Assembly (NCBI GenBank): GCA_003512955.1
Contig: DOTG01000040.1
Location: 48,426 to 112,425, forward strand
Origin: Marinilabiliales bacterium
GTDB lineage: Bacteria; Bacteroidota; Bacteroidia; Bacteroidales; SZUA-534
Direction: 5' to 3'
DNA: 64,000 bases
This document shows, piece after piece, positions 1-8,138 of this stretch (its first letter is position 1; each line of letters begins with the position of its first letter). A program made the position numbers and the translations under genes. The notes under the pieces were generated by a model that saw only the letters and a program-made list of their open reading frames with translations, did no database searches and had not been told where the DNA came from.

Positions 1-14
1 GTCACCCCGTGACT
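1..14. repeat. Partial copy of the AGTCA-N5-TGACT palindrome
   Basis: The window opens on GTCAC-CCC-GTGACT, an inverted pair of GTCAC/GTGAC. It has the same outer arms as the AGTCATCGGATGACT palindromes at 38361 and 43107 but a different centre. The left base of the element lies outside the window. It may be a divergent member of that dispersed family or a chance palindrome. Confidence 0.35.
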
Positions 15-283
15 TTCAACGGCTTACCAGATGATTTGCGGATTTTAGGTAAAAAGGGAGAAAGGAGGCTGGGTTACAAGGTTTCAAGGTAATCTTAAAT
101 AATCATAACCTTTCAGGGTAATCAGTGTGCCATTCCTTGGCGCCTTAGCGGTAAAAAAAACTGCGGAAATTTGCGCTGCAACGCATCTACGTCATCCGCG
201 TGCTATTCATTGTGGCGAGAAATACATTAACCGCGGAGACCGCCAAGAATGCGCAGAGAAAATGAGGTAAAAAGGCAAAAAGT
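15..283. other. Noncoding stretch, no gene seen
   Basis: No convincing reading frame is visible. The text contains words such as CCGCGGAGACCGCCAAGAATG and GCGCAGAGAAAA that resemble degenerate intergenic filler common in this phylum. I see no tRNA, promoter or terminator that I would defend here. Confidence 0.5.
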
Positions 284-593
284 TTGTCAAAGGTCATTTG
301 TAACTTGTAAGATGTTATCTGGAAGCTGTCAGAGGACATTTGGAACTTGTCAGCAATCATTTGGAAAGATGTCATTTAGGAGTTGTCAACAATCATTTGG
401 GACTTGTCAGATGTTATCTGGAAGTTGTCAGATGTTATTTGGAACCCGTCAGAGGTCATCCGGAAGTTGTCAGATGTTATTTGGAACCCGTAACATGTTA
501 TCTGGAAGTTGTCAGAGGACATTTGGAAGCTGAAAATGGTTATTTAGACGCTTAAAGAGCGTCATTTAGGAGTTGTCGGAGATTATTTGGAAG
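284..593. repeat. 21-bp tandem repeat array, about 15 degenerate units
   Basis: Units of 21 bp run head to tail from 284 to 593, most starting TTGTC or CTGTC and ending GGAAG or GGAAC. One unit (368-382) is cut to 15 bp and one (551-572) is 22 bp. The best-conserved core is CAGATGTTATCTG, itself an inverted repeat (CAGAT/ATCTG), seen intact at 404-424. Because 21 is a multiple of three, frames through the array stay open on both strands and give repetitive peptides; I do not call these genes. Twenty-one bp is two helical turns, so the half-sites face the same side of the DNA. Confidence 0.9.
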
Positions 594-645
594 TTGACAC
601 TATTCATTTTATAACACTGGTTGTCCGGTTTAACTGCTTTAGATA

Positions 646-694
646 GAGGTTTCTCGCTTCCCCGCCATTGCGGGGCAGGCAGTTCGAAATGACA
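646..694. repeat. REP-like element with GC-rich hairpin
   Basis: The stretch begins GAGGTTTCTCGCTTC and ends AGTTCGAAATGACAA, with a perfect hairpin in the middle: CCCCGC (660-665), loop CATT, GCGGGG (670-675). From general knowledge, sequences of the form ...TTTCTCGCT...CGAAATGACAA are dispersed many times in Bacteroidetes genomes as short intergenic palindromic elements. Copy number in this genome cannot be seen from one window. Confidence 0.6.
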
Positions 695-716
695 ATCAAC
701 TATTTAGATATCAGAA

Positions 717-749
717 GGGGTGGTTGGCGGTATTGCCGCCAATCACCCC
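717..749. repeat. 14-bp inverted repeat, possible terminator or RNA hairpin
   Basis: The left arm GGGGTGGTTGGCGG (717-730) pairs with CCGCCAATCACCCC (736-749) with one mismatch and a 5-base loop. It lies 86 bp past the stop of the minus-strand gene ending at 836. No T tract follows on either strand, so it is not a standard intrinsic terminator. Confidence 0.6.
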
Positions 750-835
750 CTACTCCCGGTTTAAATCCAGCAGCCTTACCATTCTGAGCAAAATGAGGAA
801 ACTTACTATTTTTACCTGAAAATAGTGACCATAAC

Positions 836-2845
836 TTAAAAACTCATTTTAAATACCACCACATCAGGGTTTGGCCCTAACCGTGTTGCACTTATTAAAA
901 CAAAATTGCCTCCTGCTCCGGCTACTCCATTTAACTGGATTCCGTTTGAGGTTGAAAATTCTTTTGAGGCAACCAATTTGCCGGTATGATCGATCTTTAA
1001 GAGGAGAATCTTGTTATCCAAAGTAGTTCCGCTTAAAATAACACTCAGGTCGGCCAGTGGGGTAATCCGCTTAATCTGGCAAGGCATCTCAACGGGCTGG
1101 TTCATCTCCCATATCTTGTTTCCCAGCCCATCAAAGGCCATGGAAAAAACACCGGAGCCTTGGGTACCTGCAAACACAATCTGTCCGGCCTCATTTAGTA
1201 TTACCGAGGTGGCTTTTTGGTCGGGTACTAAGGTTTTATCCCAAACCAGATACCCATTCTCATCCAGGGCCACCAACCATGTTTCGGCCGCAATAAAAGC
1301 AGTCCGGTCGGGGTGCAACAGGATAGAATAGATGGTATCGCTACAGGTGTAGGAACGTTCCCAAAGTTTTTTGCCCGCTTCGTTAATCTTGGTAATATAC
1401 GATTTTGAGGTAGTATCGCCGGGTTGGATGGTATAACCGGCTACCAGCATTTTTCCATCGGGGTAAACTGCAAAATCCATCACTTCAGAACCTTCGAGTT
1501 TCCGGTTGAAGATGTTTTTTCCCTGTGCATCGAGTTTGTACATCCAGGCTTTCCCTTTGATGCTGTCTTTAATGGCATTGGTCATTCCAGCTACATATAT
1601 TTCGTTGGCCGGTGAGACCCAAACTTTGTTCACCTGATCGTCGAATTCGTTGCCCAAAAATTTGTTCCAAAGCATTTTACCTTCAGCATTTAACCCTAAT
1701 AACCAGGAATCGGTCATTTCGTCTTTCGATTTGTACGAGTTGGTTACCAAAAGCAATTCCCCATTGGTACGTAAAGCAACATCGCCGCCTCTTTCGGGCA
1801 GGTTTTGGTTATCAAAAATTTTAACCATTTTGTAATTTTCAACCGGAAAATCCAATAAAACCTGTTGCCCTAATGCATCCGCCTTTAGGTTAAAAATATC
1901 CACATACATTTCCCCTTCGGGATACATGGCCACAAACTGGTTATAGGCATCAATACTGTTAACTTTTTTGGCCCATTCAAACACCCATTGCCTTTTGAGC
2001 ATTTTAGCATCGGGCATTTTCGATGAATTGGGGTATTCTGCCATATAATGCTCCAGAATTTCGATAGAACCCGATTTTGCGGCCTCTTCGAAAGCCAACA
2101 CACCCATAACTTTTTTAGCTTCTTCCACCTGTGGAGCACCCGTGTAGGTGGCAACAAAATCTTTTAATGCCGAAAGCGAATTTTTATCTAATGCCTGTTT
2201 GTAAGCCAAACGGTTCCGGATTTCCTTGGCAGTAGTCACTTGTGCCGCATCGGGGTATTTTTCAACAAACCGGTTCATATCTTCCACGGTACCGGCATCC
2301 TCAGCTTTTCTGAACTCTATATAATTGCGGATGTGGATGACATTTTCGTAGTATTTTGAATTTGGGAATTCGGTAATAAATTGGTTGGCATAATTCAGGT
2401 TATTTTCTTCGCGGACAAACTTTATCAGTTTTTCTTCGACCAGTTTCCGCTCCCACTCTATGTTTTTGGCCAAGGTCCGTCCTCTCCGCTTTTTATCCTG
2501 TTTAAAAAAGTATTCGTCAAGCACTGTTTTATCCTCTTCGGATATTTGAAGGATGCTTTGCTCCGAGAGCCGGAAATATTTCCAAGCTTCAAAATAATTG
2601 TGGCGCGTATAGGTGTCGTAGGAATAAACCACCGAAAGCCCAAACTGCGAAAGGGCATCATTGGGGTTTTTAGTCAGTATTTTGGTAAAATCGGCCACAG
2701 CTTCATCCATGTATTTGTCAATATCAAGTTGTTCTTTGCTATCCATGGCCTGCAGAATGGAATTGCTCCAAACCTTGGCCGGTTTTTGGGCATTAGCGGC
2801 AACGCCAACAAGTAAAAGTAGAATCAAAATATGTAATGTCTTCAT
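836..2845 (-). CDS. Secreted tetratricopeptide-like/beta-propeller protein
   Basis: 669 residues. Residues 1-19 form a signal peptide ending at ANA|Q. Residues about 20-320 are helical with tetratricopeptide-like spacing (A-x-x-x-F-x-x-x-Y-P repeats such as FVEKYPD and YMAEYPNS). Residues about 345-669 have repeated strand blocks ending in W or K (for example DSWLLGLNAEGKMLWNK, SYITKINEAGKKLWERS), as in a PQQ-like or WD-like propeller. It is the second gene of a likely operon: the OmpA-family gene upstream ends 50 bp before its ATG. The pairing suggests an envelope role, possibly an outer-membrane-associated scaffold, but no enzymatic function can be read. The start is fixed by the signal peptide. 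Confidence 0.85.
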   Translation of the reverse strand: MKTLHILILLLLVGVAANAQKPAKVWSNSILQAMDSKEQLDIDKYMDEAVADFTKILTKNPNDALSQFGLSVVYSYDTYTRHNYFEAWKYFRLSEQSILQISEEDKTVLDEYFFKQDKKRRGRTLAKNIEWERKLVEEKLIKFVREENNLNYANQFITEFPNSKYYENVIHIRNYIEFRKAEDAGTVEDMNRFVEKYPDAAQVTTAKEIRNRLAYKQALDKNSLSALKDFVATYTGAPQVEEAKKVMGVLAFEEAAKSGSIEILEHYMAEYPNSSKMPDAKMLKRQWVFEWAKKVNSIDAYNQFVAMYPEGEMYVDIFNLKADALGQQVLLDFPVENYKMVKIFDNQNLPERGGDVALRTNGELLLVTNSYKSKDEMTDSWLLGLNAEGKMLWNKFLGNEFDDQVNKVWVSPANEIYVAGMTNAIKDSIKGKAWMYKLDAQGKNIFNRKLEGSEVMDFAVYPDGKMLVAGYTIQPGDTTSKSYITKINEAGKKLWERSYTCSDTIYSILLHPDRTAFIAAETWLVALDENGYLVWDKTLVPDQKATSVILNEAGQIVFAGTQGSGVFSMAFDGLGNKIWEMNQPVEMPCQIKRITPLADLSVILSGTTLDNKILLLKIDHTGKLVASKEFSTSNGIQLNGVAGAGGNFVLISATRLGPNPDVVVFKMSF

Positions 2846-2895
2846 GATTTATTATTTTATCGATAATGGAATAATTTTATTGATGGATTCCGGAC

Positions 2896-4284
2896 TTATT
2901 TTTTCAATACCATAAATTCCACCCTCCGGTTTTTGGCTCTACCCTCGGGGGTTTGGTTGGTATCGAGCGGTCTTTTTTCGCCATATCCCACCGCTTTAAG
3001 CATCTCCGGGACAATGCCTTTACTTATCAGATAATTTACAACAGCCTGTGCCCTGCTTTGGCTCAATTTTTCATTGGTTTCGTCGGAGCCTTCATTGTCG
3101 GTAAACCCGCCAATTTCAATCAACCCTACGGTTCCTTCAGCCAGAAACTGAGCAATTTTATCCAATTCAACAAATGATTGGGGCAACAGCATGCTTTTTC
3201 CGGTTTCAAAGAAAATATTATTTAAGATCAATGAACTTCCTACCTCAATATTCCGCAGGCCTTCGGTAAAGGCATCCTCAGGAATTTCGGGCTCTACAAA
3301 AACGATGGTTCCGGTTGAACGGCAGTTGTTTTGGTCGGTAACTTCGAAGGTATATTCTCCTGCTGGTAAGCGGGTGAGCTTTTGTTGGTTGGTAACCCCA
3401 TGGCTCCAAATAATGTTATAAGGCGGCGTACCTCCGGAAATTCCGAGGCTTATAATTCCGTCGTTTTCTATTTTATCAATCTGTCCGGTAACAGGATCTA
3501 AACCTCCGGTGTAAGTCGAATCAATTACAACAGTTTCCATCCCTTTCGGGACACAGGCACACACATTGCAATCGACCAACGGGCGGATTTCAAAATCGTC
3601 AAAGAAATAATAAGCATACGCTTTCCCTTTCTTGTTTTTGGTCTCTTTGCCGGTAACTACATAATTGGTGTTATCATAGTTTTTGAAATTCCCGACCAAA
3701 AAAAAGCTTTCGCCACCTTGGGCGGTAAATACCTGGCAGAATTGTTTCCAATCCTCGACATTATCTAAAAACAGCCCTTCCCGATTGTTTAACTGTGCCG
3801 GATAACTCAAAAAAGTGGTATTGTCGTTGGCAATTTTTTCTGGGGTAAAATATACACTCAATTGGTCCACAGCAAACTTTGAACCCGATGCCAACCGGTA
3901 CCAGAACGAGATGCAGTATTTTTGCCCTTTTACCATCGGGCTTTTCAGAGTTCCTTCAATGTATTCGCGAAAATCCCGGTCGGTTCCGCTCAAAATGGCC
4001 CCCATATAACCTTTTCCGGTCTTGGGCATGCTGTAACCTGCAAAGTTATCGGGTACTTTTACCTCGCCGCTGCTGCACACATTAAAATAATCGGGGGTGG
4101 TAAACGAAGGATAAGTCCAGTAGGGAATCAGCTTGTGTGACTGATCCATGTGAGTGTATCCTTGCGGACAGGTCTCATAATCCTCAAAACTTGGATTCAA
4201 TACCATATTTTCGACTTGTGCTTTCGAGGGTTGCAGTGCCAAAAACACTATCGAACTCATTAAAAAGGTTTTAATACATTTCAT
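2896..4284 (-). CDS. OmpA-family protein with SprB-type repeat
   Basis: The frame is open to 4347, but I place the start at ATG 4284 (MKCIKTFLMSS), which gives a normal signal peptide ending QPSKA|Q; the protein is then 462 residues. The middle has a jelly-roll-like region rich in aromatic residues (the VLNPSFEDYETCP opening is typical of gliding/secretion-associated proteins), then a SprB-like repeat (GGTPPYNIIWSHG...LPAGEYTFEVTDQNNC). The last ~115 residues are an OmpA peptidoglycan-binding domain (IFFETGKSMLLPQS, TDNEGSDETNEKLSQSRA, GEKRPLDTNQTPEGRAKNRR). It should be an outer-membrane or periplasmic protein anchoring to peptidoglycan. It is first of a two-gene minus-strand unit with the propeller protein downstream. 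Confidence 0.9.
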   Translation of the reverse strand: MKCIKTFLMSSIVFLALQPSKAQVENMVLNPSFEDYETCPQGYTHMDQSHKLIPYWTYPSFTTPDYFNVCSSGEVKVPDNFAGYSMPKTGKGYMGAILSGTDRDFREYIEGTLKSPMVKGQKYCISFWYRLASGSKFAVDQLSVYFTPEKIANDNTTFLSYPAQLNNREGLFLDNVEDWKQFCQVFTAQGGESFFLVGNFKNYDNTNYVVTGKETKNKKGKAYAYYFFDDFEIRPLVDCNVCACVPKGMETVVIDSTYTGGLDPVTGQIDKIENDGIISLGISGGTPPYNIIWSHGVTNQQKLTRLPAGEYTFEVTDQNNCRSTGTIVFVEPEIPEDAFTEGLRNIEVGSSLILNNIFFETGKSMLLPQSFVELDKIAQFLAEGTVGLIEIGGFTDNEGSDETNEKLSQSRAQAVVNYLISKGIVPEMLKAVGYGEKRPLDTNQTPEGRAKNRRVEFMVLKK

Positions 4285-4413
4285 TGCTACAGGTTTAATA
4301 ATCCTTAAAGATAGGAATTTAACAAAAACAAAAACCTTACTGTTCATTAAACTTCAGGTACCATTGAAAAACAATTCAAGGTAAGGGTTGTTTCTTACCC
4401 AAAATAAAACCGT

Positions 4414-4857
4414 ATGAAGAGAATTGTTTTTATTGGATTGTTAATGCTATTTGTAAAAATGAACATGGTTATGGGCCAAAATCCGGAATTAAAAAAACTG
4501 ACCAAAGAGGAAGAACAGGTCATCATCTATAAAGCTACAGAAATGCCTTTTACGGGCGAATACGAAGATTTTTTTGAAAAAGGAACATATCATTGTAAAC
4601 ACTGCAATGCCCCGTTGTACCGTTCCGACGATAAATTCCACAGCCACTGCGGGTGGCCCAGTTTCGACAGCGAAATAAAAGGTGCCGTCACCCGGATTCC
4701 CGACCCCGACGGGCGCAGGACCGAAATAATCTGTACCCGATGTAAAGGGCATCTGGGGCACGTGTTTTTGGGCGAAGGTTATACCGAAAAAAATACCCGC
4801 CACTGTGTCAATTCCATCTCGTTGGTTTTTGTGGCCGATTCTGTTTCAAACAAATAG
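4414..4857 (+). CDS. msrB: Peptide-methionine (R)-S-oxide reductase, exported
   Basis: 147 residues, the usual MsrB length plus an N-terminal signal peptide (MKRIVFIGLLMLFVKMNMVMG|Q), so the enzyme is probably periplasmic or membrane-anchored. Zinc-site cysteines are Cys61/Cys64 (CKHC) and Cys107/Cys110 (CTRC). The family signature HCGWPSF and the catalytic Cys131 in RHCVNSISL are present. It reduces the R-sulfoxide of methionine in proteins, repairing oxidised envelope proteins. It is divergent from the OmpA gene and 108 bp upstream of map; I see no sign that it shares a transcript with either. Confidence 0.95.
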   Translation: MKRIVFIGLLMLFVKMNMVMGQNPELKKLTKEEEQVIIYKATEMPFTGEYEDFFEKGTYHCKHCNAPLYRSDDKFHSHCGWPSFDSEIKGAVTRIPDPDGRRTEIICTRCKGHLGHVFLGEGYTEKNTRHCVNSISLVFVADSVSNK

Positions 4858-4943
4858 TTATAAAACCGCGGGCCAAATCCATTATTTTCAATAAGTCTTC
4901 AAACAAAAACATTTTCAAAATTCTAAAAGATTCAGCACATTTG

Positions 4944-4951
4944 CACCTTTG
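4944..4951 (+). promoter_or_regulatory. Candidate -7 box for map
   Basis: CACCTTTG lies 15 bp before the map start and differs from the Bacteroidetes -7 consensus TAnnTTTG at one base. No clear TTG is seen at the -33 spacing, so support is moderate. Confidence 0.35.
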
Positions 4952-4965
4952 TAAAAAGTGTTAAC

Positions 4966-5763
4966 ATGGCCATTATTATAAAAAATCAGGAACAGATTGA
5001 GGGAATCCGTAAAAGTTCACAATTAGCCGGTCATACGCTCAATTTTATTGCACCCTACGTAAAACCTGGGGTGAACACCGAATATCTGGACAATCTTATT
5101 GAGCAATTTATGAGGGATCATGGGGCTATTCCTGCCACGTTAAACTATAATGGCTATCCAAAATCCTCGTGTATCTCGCCCAACAATGTCATTTGCCATG
5201 GAATTCCTTCAAAAGAGATGGTTTTAAAAGAGGGCGACATTGTTAATATTGATGTAACCACCATCCTGAATGGATATTATGGCGACACCAGCCGGATGTT
5301 TCAAATTGGTGAAATTTCAAAGGAGGCCAACGATTTGCTCGAAGCTACCAAACACTGCTTAAACCTTGGTATTCAACAAGTACGGCCGGGTAATTATTTT
5401 GGAAATATTGGTTATGTAATCAGCCGCTATGCTCAGGCCAAAGGCTACAGTGTGGTGTATGAATTTTGCGGACATGGAGTTGGTATTCAGTTTCATGAGG
5501 ATCCACAAGTGGATCACATTGCCCGCAAAAATACCGGGGCAATCATGAAGCCCGGAATGATTTTTACCATTGAACCTATGATAAATATGGGAAAAGCCCG
5601 TGTTTCTGTCGATAAGCACGATGGTTGGACTGCCCGCACGGTTGACAACAAATTATCGGCCCAATATGAACATACCGTTTTAGTAACTGCCGAAGGTGTT
5701 GAAGTGCTTACCGATGTGGATGGGATGTTTTCGATGACTCCGATAAATAACGCTGCACTTTAA
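4966..5763 (+). CDS. map: Methionine aminopeptidase, type I
   Basis: 265 residues. Removes the initiator methionine from nascent proteins in the cytoplasm. All metal ligands are visible: Asp96, Asp107, His170 (GHGVG), Glu203 (TIEPM) and Glu235 (YEHTVLV); His79 in CHGIP is the substrate-side histidine. There is no SH3-like N-terminal extension, so it is a plain type Ia enzyme. Its last 56 bases overlap, tail to tail, the end of the aminotransferase gene on the other strand. Here map stands away from the ribosomal protein operon in which it is often found. Confidence 0.96.
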   Translation: MAIIIKNQEQIEGIRKSSQLAGHTLNFIAPYVKPGVNTEYLDNLIEQFMRDHGAIPATLNYNGYPKSSCISPNNVICHGIPSKEMVLKEGDIVNIDVTTILNGYYGDTSRMFQIGEISKEANDLLEATKHCLNLGIQQVRPGNYFGNIGYVISRYAQAKGYSVVYEFCGHGVGIQFHEDPQVDHIARKNTGAIMKPGMIFTIEPMINMGKARVSVDKHDGWTARTVDNKLSAQYEHTVLVTAEGVEVLTDVDGMFSMTPINNAAL

Positions 5764-6556
5764 AGTTGAACCCCAGCATAATGGATTTCACTACCAGGTT
5801 TTTATAATCCAGGGAATGTTGTTCAATGCTACGGATGGGGATTACCCCCGGGGAAGTCCCGCATAAAAAAGCAGCCTCTACGCCTGATAAATCTTCTAAA
5901 GTAAGCGCCTTTTCAACCAGTTCGAGTTCCTGTTCCTGGATTACCTGAATCACGTATTTCCGCGAAATTCCTTTTAAAACAAGTTCATCCGGGGCAGTAT
6001 ATACCTGACCGTTTTTAATGAAAAACACATTGCTCCGGCTGCCTTCGGTAATCTGTTTTAACTGATTGTACAAAAGTACCTCGTAATAATTGTGCTCCTT
6101 TAAATATTGGTTTGCTTTGATGCGGGTTTCGGTGTTTTTCACCTTGGCATTTGGCTGGTTACGTTCCGACAGGAATAGTCCGACACCAATTCCGTGCAGA
6201 TAATCGGTAGCCGCAGGATAGGAATGGGCAATAAAACCTAACAAAAATTGATAATCTCCTGACAGAGTATTAAAAAACATCAGTTCCAGGTTTCCAAAAA
6301 AAACCTGATTTTTATTGCACAGCGTCTGAATTAGCGCAATCATAGTCTCTGAACCAGGTGCGGTACCGTTGATTTGGGTAAGTTCCATCGAATGTGCCAG
6401 CCGTTCCAAATGGTCTTCGATAAACAGGGGGATTCCTCCAACAATTTTTATCACCTCGTACACCGATTGGTTCACAAGGGGGTATTGAAATTCATGCTCT
6501 AAATATAACCAAGTCCCGTTCAGGCAAGCAAACCGGTGGATAAAATGCTTTTCCAA
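5708..6556 (-). CDS. Class IV aminotransferase (branched-chain aminotransferase/aminodeoxychorismate lyase type)
   Basis: 282 residues, the usual length for PLP fold-type IV enzymes. The candidate PLP lysine is Lys147 (ETRIKANQYL), and the TEGSRSNVFFI motif (about residues 170-180) is the conserved class IV phosphate-cup signature. The C-terminal TSPGVIPI matches the family cofactor-binding loop. Substrate cannot be told: branched-chain amino acids, aminodeoxychorismate and D-amino acids all use this fold; the short length and context favour a PabC-like or orphan enzyme over a canonical IlvE. Its ATG sits 1 bp after the stop of the acyltransferase gene, so the two are probably co-transcribed. 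Confidence 0.88.
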   Translation of the reverse strand: MEKHFIHRFACLNGTWLYLEHEFQYPLVNQSVYEVIKIVGGIPLFIEDHLERLAHSMELTQINGTAPGSETMIALIQTLCNKNQVFFGNLELMFFNTLSGDYQFLLGFIAHSYPAATDYLHGIGVGLFLSERNQPNAKVKNTETRIKANQYLKEHNYYEVLLYNQLKQITEGSRSNVFFIKNGQVYTAPDELVLKGISRKYVIQVIQEQELELVEKALTLEDLSGVEAAFLCGTSPGVIPIRSIEQHSLDYKNLVVKSIMLGFNFKVQRYLSESSKTSHPHR

Positions 6557-6557
6557 G

Positions 6558-7904
6558 TTAATTCAGGTTTGAAATTTGGGCAGTAAGTTCATTCCAATTG
6601 GTTACCAACCTTGTCCATTCCGGGTTTTCTTTCTTTTTATAGATAAAAGCTCTCCAACGGGCCAAATTCTTCATGAAAAAAGTGTAGTATTCATAACTAA
6701 CCAACCCTAAAAAGAAGAGGGAGATAAATGCACCGATTGCATAATAAAACGGGCTTATAAATATCAGGAATAAAATAAGATAAGTCAGGTAAAATAAAGT
6801 AAAGGTTAATAATGAAGCTACAAACCGGATGGAGCTTACAAATTGGGGATCTTTTATTTTTGATGCGGCTAATACCGGGATATAAAAGGGTGGAAAATTG
6901 AATAGAAAACCCACTAAAAACAGGGGGAAAAAGCACACCAATAATAAACTGCCGATAATTGTCCAAAAGACTGGAAAATAGGATTTGGCAGGAACCCACA
7001 TTCTAAAATTGAGTTTTTTTAGATCGGTAAGAATCTCCTTACCTGTTTGAGCCATGGCATCGAATTTTTCCTTATTGGTTTCCTTAAAAGCTATCAGTTT
7101 ATCGGCAATTTGCTGGGAATTGTTTCGTACGGTTGTATGGGTACTGTCCAGCCCTTTCCGGTAAATAGAGTGTTTAATGTAAATGTCTTTTAAAAGTTCC
7201 ACTTCTTTGTAATGCGATTCTTCAGCGATATTCAACATCTGTGGGATCATCCGCTCGCGTAAATCCTGCATGAAGGTGTTCATGGCTTTTTGCGGATTTT
7301 CCTGATACATTTCTTTGTATTCGATTAACGAAAATGGTTCCCCAAAATGGACCAACAAATCGGAACCAAAATTAATGTAATTGGAATAATCAAGTCCTAC
7401 AGGTACTATTTGCAAACCCAATTCAAAATTGGCCCGTTCTTCGGCTTGAAAAGCAATCCGGGCAATTCCTTTTTTCAATACCCGCAAACGGCGTTGTCCA
7501 AAATGATTTCCCTCGGGCAATATGGCTAATCTTTTTTTATTCAACAATACACCGATAGCTTCTTCAAAAACAGCATCGTTATTCTGTAAGCTTTGAATCC
7601 CATCCCTAATTCTGAAAATAGGAAGTATTTTAAAAAAACGCAGGATTTTTGCAGCAATGGGGTTCCTAAATATGTCGGCCCGGGCCATGAATACCGATTG
7701 GCTTTTCAAGGTACAATGCACTGTTAAAGCATCCATGAGTGCATTTTGGTGGTTAATGGCCAATATCACTGGCTTATCGGACGGCACATTTTCTTTGCCA
7801 ACTACGGTAACCCGGTTATAGAAGGTATAAATGTACAATCCTACATAACTTCGTAACATTCCGTGCCAAAAATTGGGCTCATGTATTGGTTTTGATTTGC
7901 TCAT
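6558..7904 (-). CDS. Membrane acyltransferase of the PlsC/GPAT-like family
   Basis: 448 residues. The acyltransferase block is at residues about 40-210: NHQNALMD (Asn51-His52...Asp58) and EGNHFGQRRLRVLKKG. The His-Asp spacing is H-x5-D, longer than the H-x4-D of PlsC proper and like the glycerol-3-phosphate/DHAP acyltransferase branch. The C-terminal third has about four hydrophobic segments (IIGSLLLVCFFPLFLVGFLF, SLLTFTLFYLTYLILFLIF, YYAIGAFISLFFLGLV). It likely acylates glycerol phosphate or lysophosphatidate at the inner membrane. It leads a two-gene unit with the class IV aminotransferase. Confidence 0.88.
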   Translation of the reverse strand: MSKSKPIHEPNFWHGMLRSYVGLYIYTFYNRVTVVGKENVPSDKPVILAINHQNALMDALTVHCTLKSQSVFMARADIFRNPIAAKILRFFKILPIFRIRDGIQSLQNNDAVFEEAIGVLLNKKRLAILPEGNHFGQRRLRVLKKGIARIAFQAEERANFELGLQIVPVGLDYSNYINFGSDLLVHFGEPFSLIEYKEMYQENPQKAMNTFMQDLRERMIPQMLNIAEESHYKEVELLKDIYIKHSIYRKGLDSTHTTVRNNSQQIADKLIAFKETNKEKFDAMAQTGKEILTDLKKLNFRMWVPAKSYFPVFWTIIGSLLLVCFFPLFLVGFLFNFPPFYIPVLAASKIKDPQFVSSIRFVASLLTFTLFYLTYLILFLIFISPFYYAIGAFISLFFLGLVSYEYYTFFMKNLARWRAFIYKKKENPEWTRLVTNWNELTAQISNLN

Positions 7905-7973
7905 AAAACTTTAAATACCCTTTGGTTTCCTTTTAAACTGTCGAATCCCTCTGTATCCTTTAAATTGGTGGAA

Positions 7974-8002
7974 CAAAAATAGTTATTTATGCCCCTTGGC
8001 AA
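7974..8002 (-). promoter_or_regulatory. Bacteroidetes-type promoter of the acyltransferase operon
   Basis: On the minus strand a -7 box TATTTTTG (7981 to 7974) matches TAnnTTTG exactly, and a TTG (8002-8000) stands 18 bp upstream as the -33 element. Transcription would start near 7966, giving a leader of about 60 nt. Confidence 0.6.
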
Positions 8003-8138
8003 GGTGGTGAAAATACCACTTTTGAATACTCCTTGGGTAAAAGGGAACTGGTCTTATATTTAAAAAACTGATGAATTTGAAATGATAGATCATCCAATTT
8101 TTAACATTCTCAGGTATTTAACCGAATATTTGACCTCT

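Noticed and set aside
187..555. Open frames on both strands through the 21-bp repeat array
   Set aside because: The unit is a multiple of three, so all frames tend to stay open; the peptides are just repeats and lack a promoter or plausible start.
284..593. CRISPR array
   Set aside because: Units are contiguous 21-mers with no unique spacers and no cas genes in the window.
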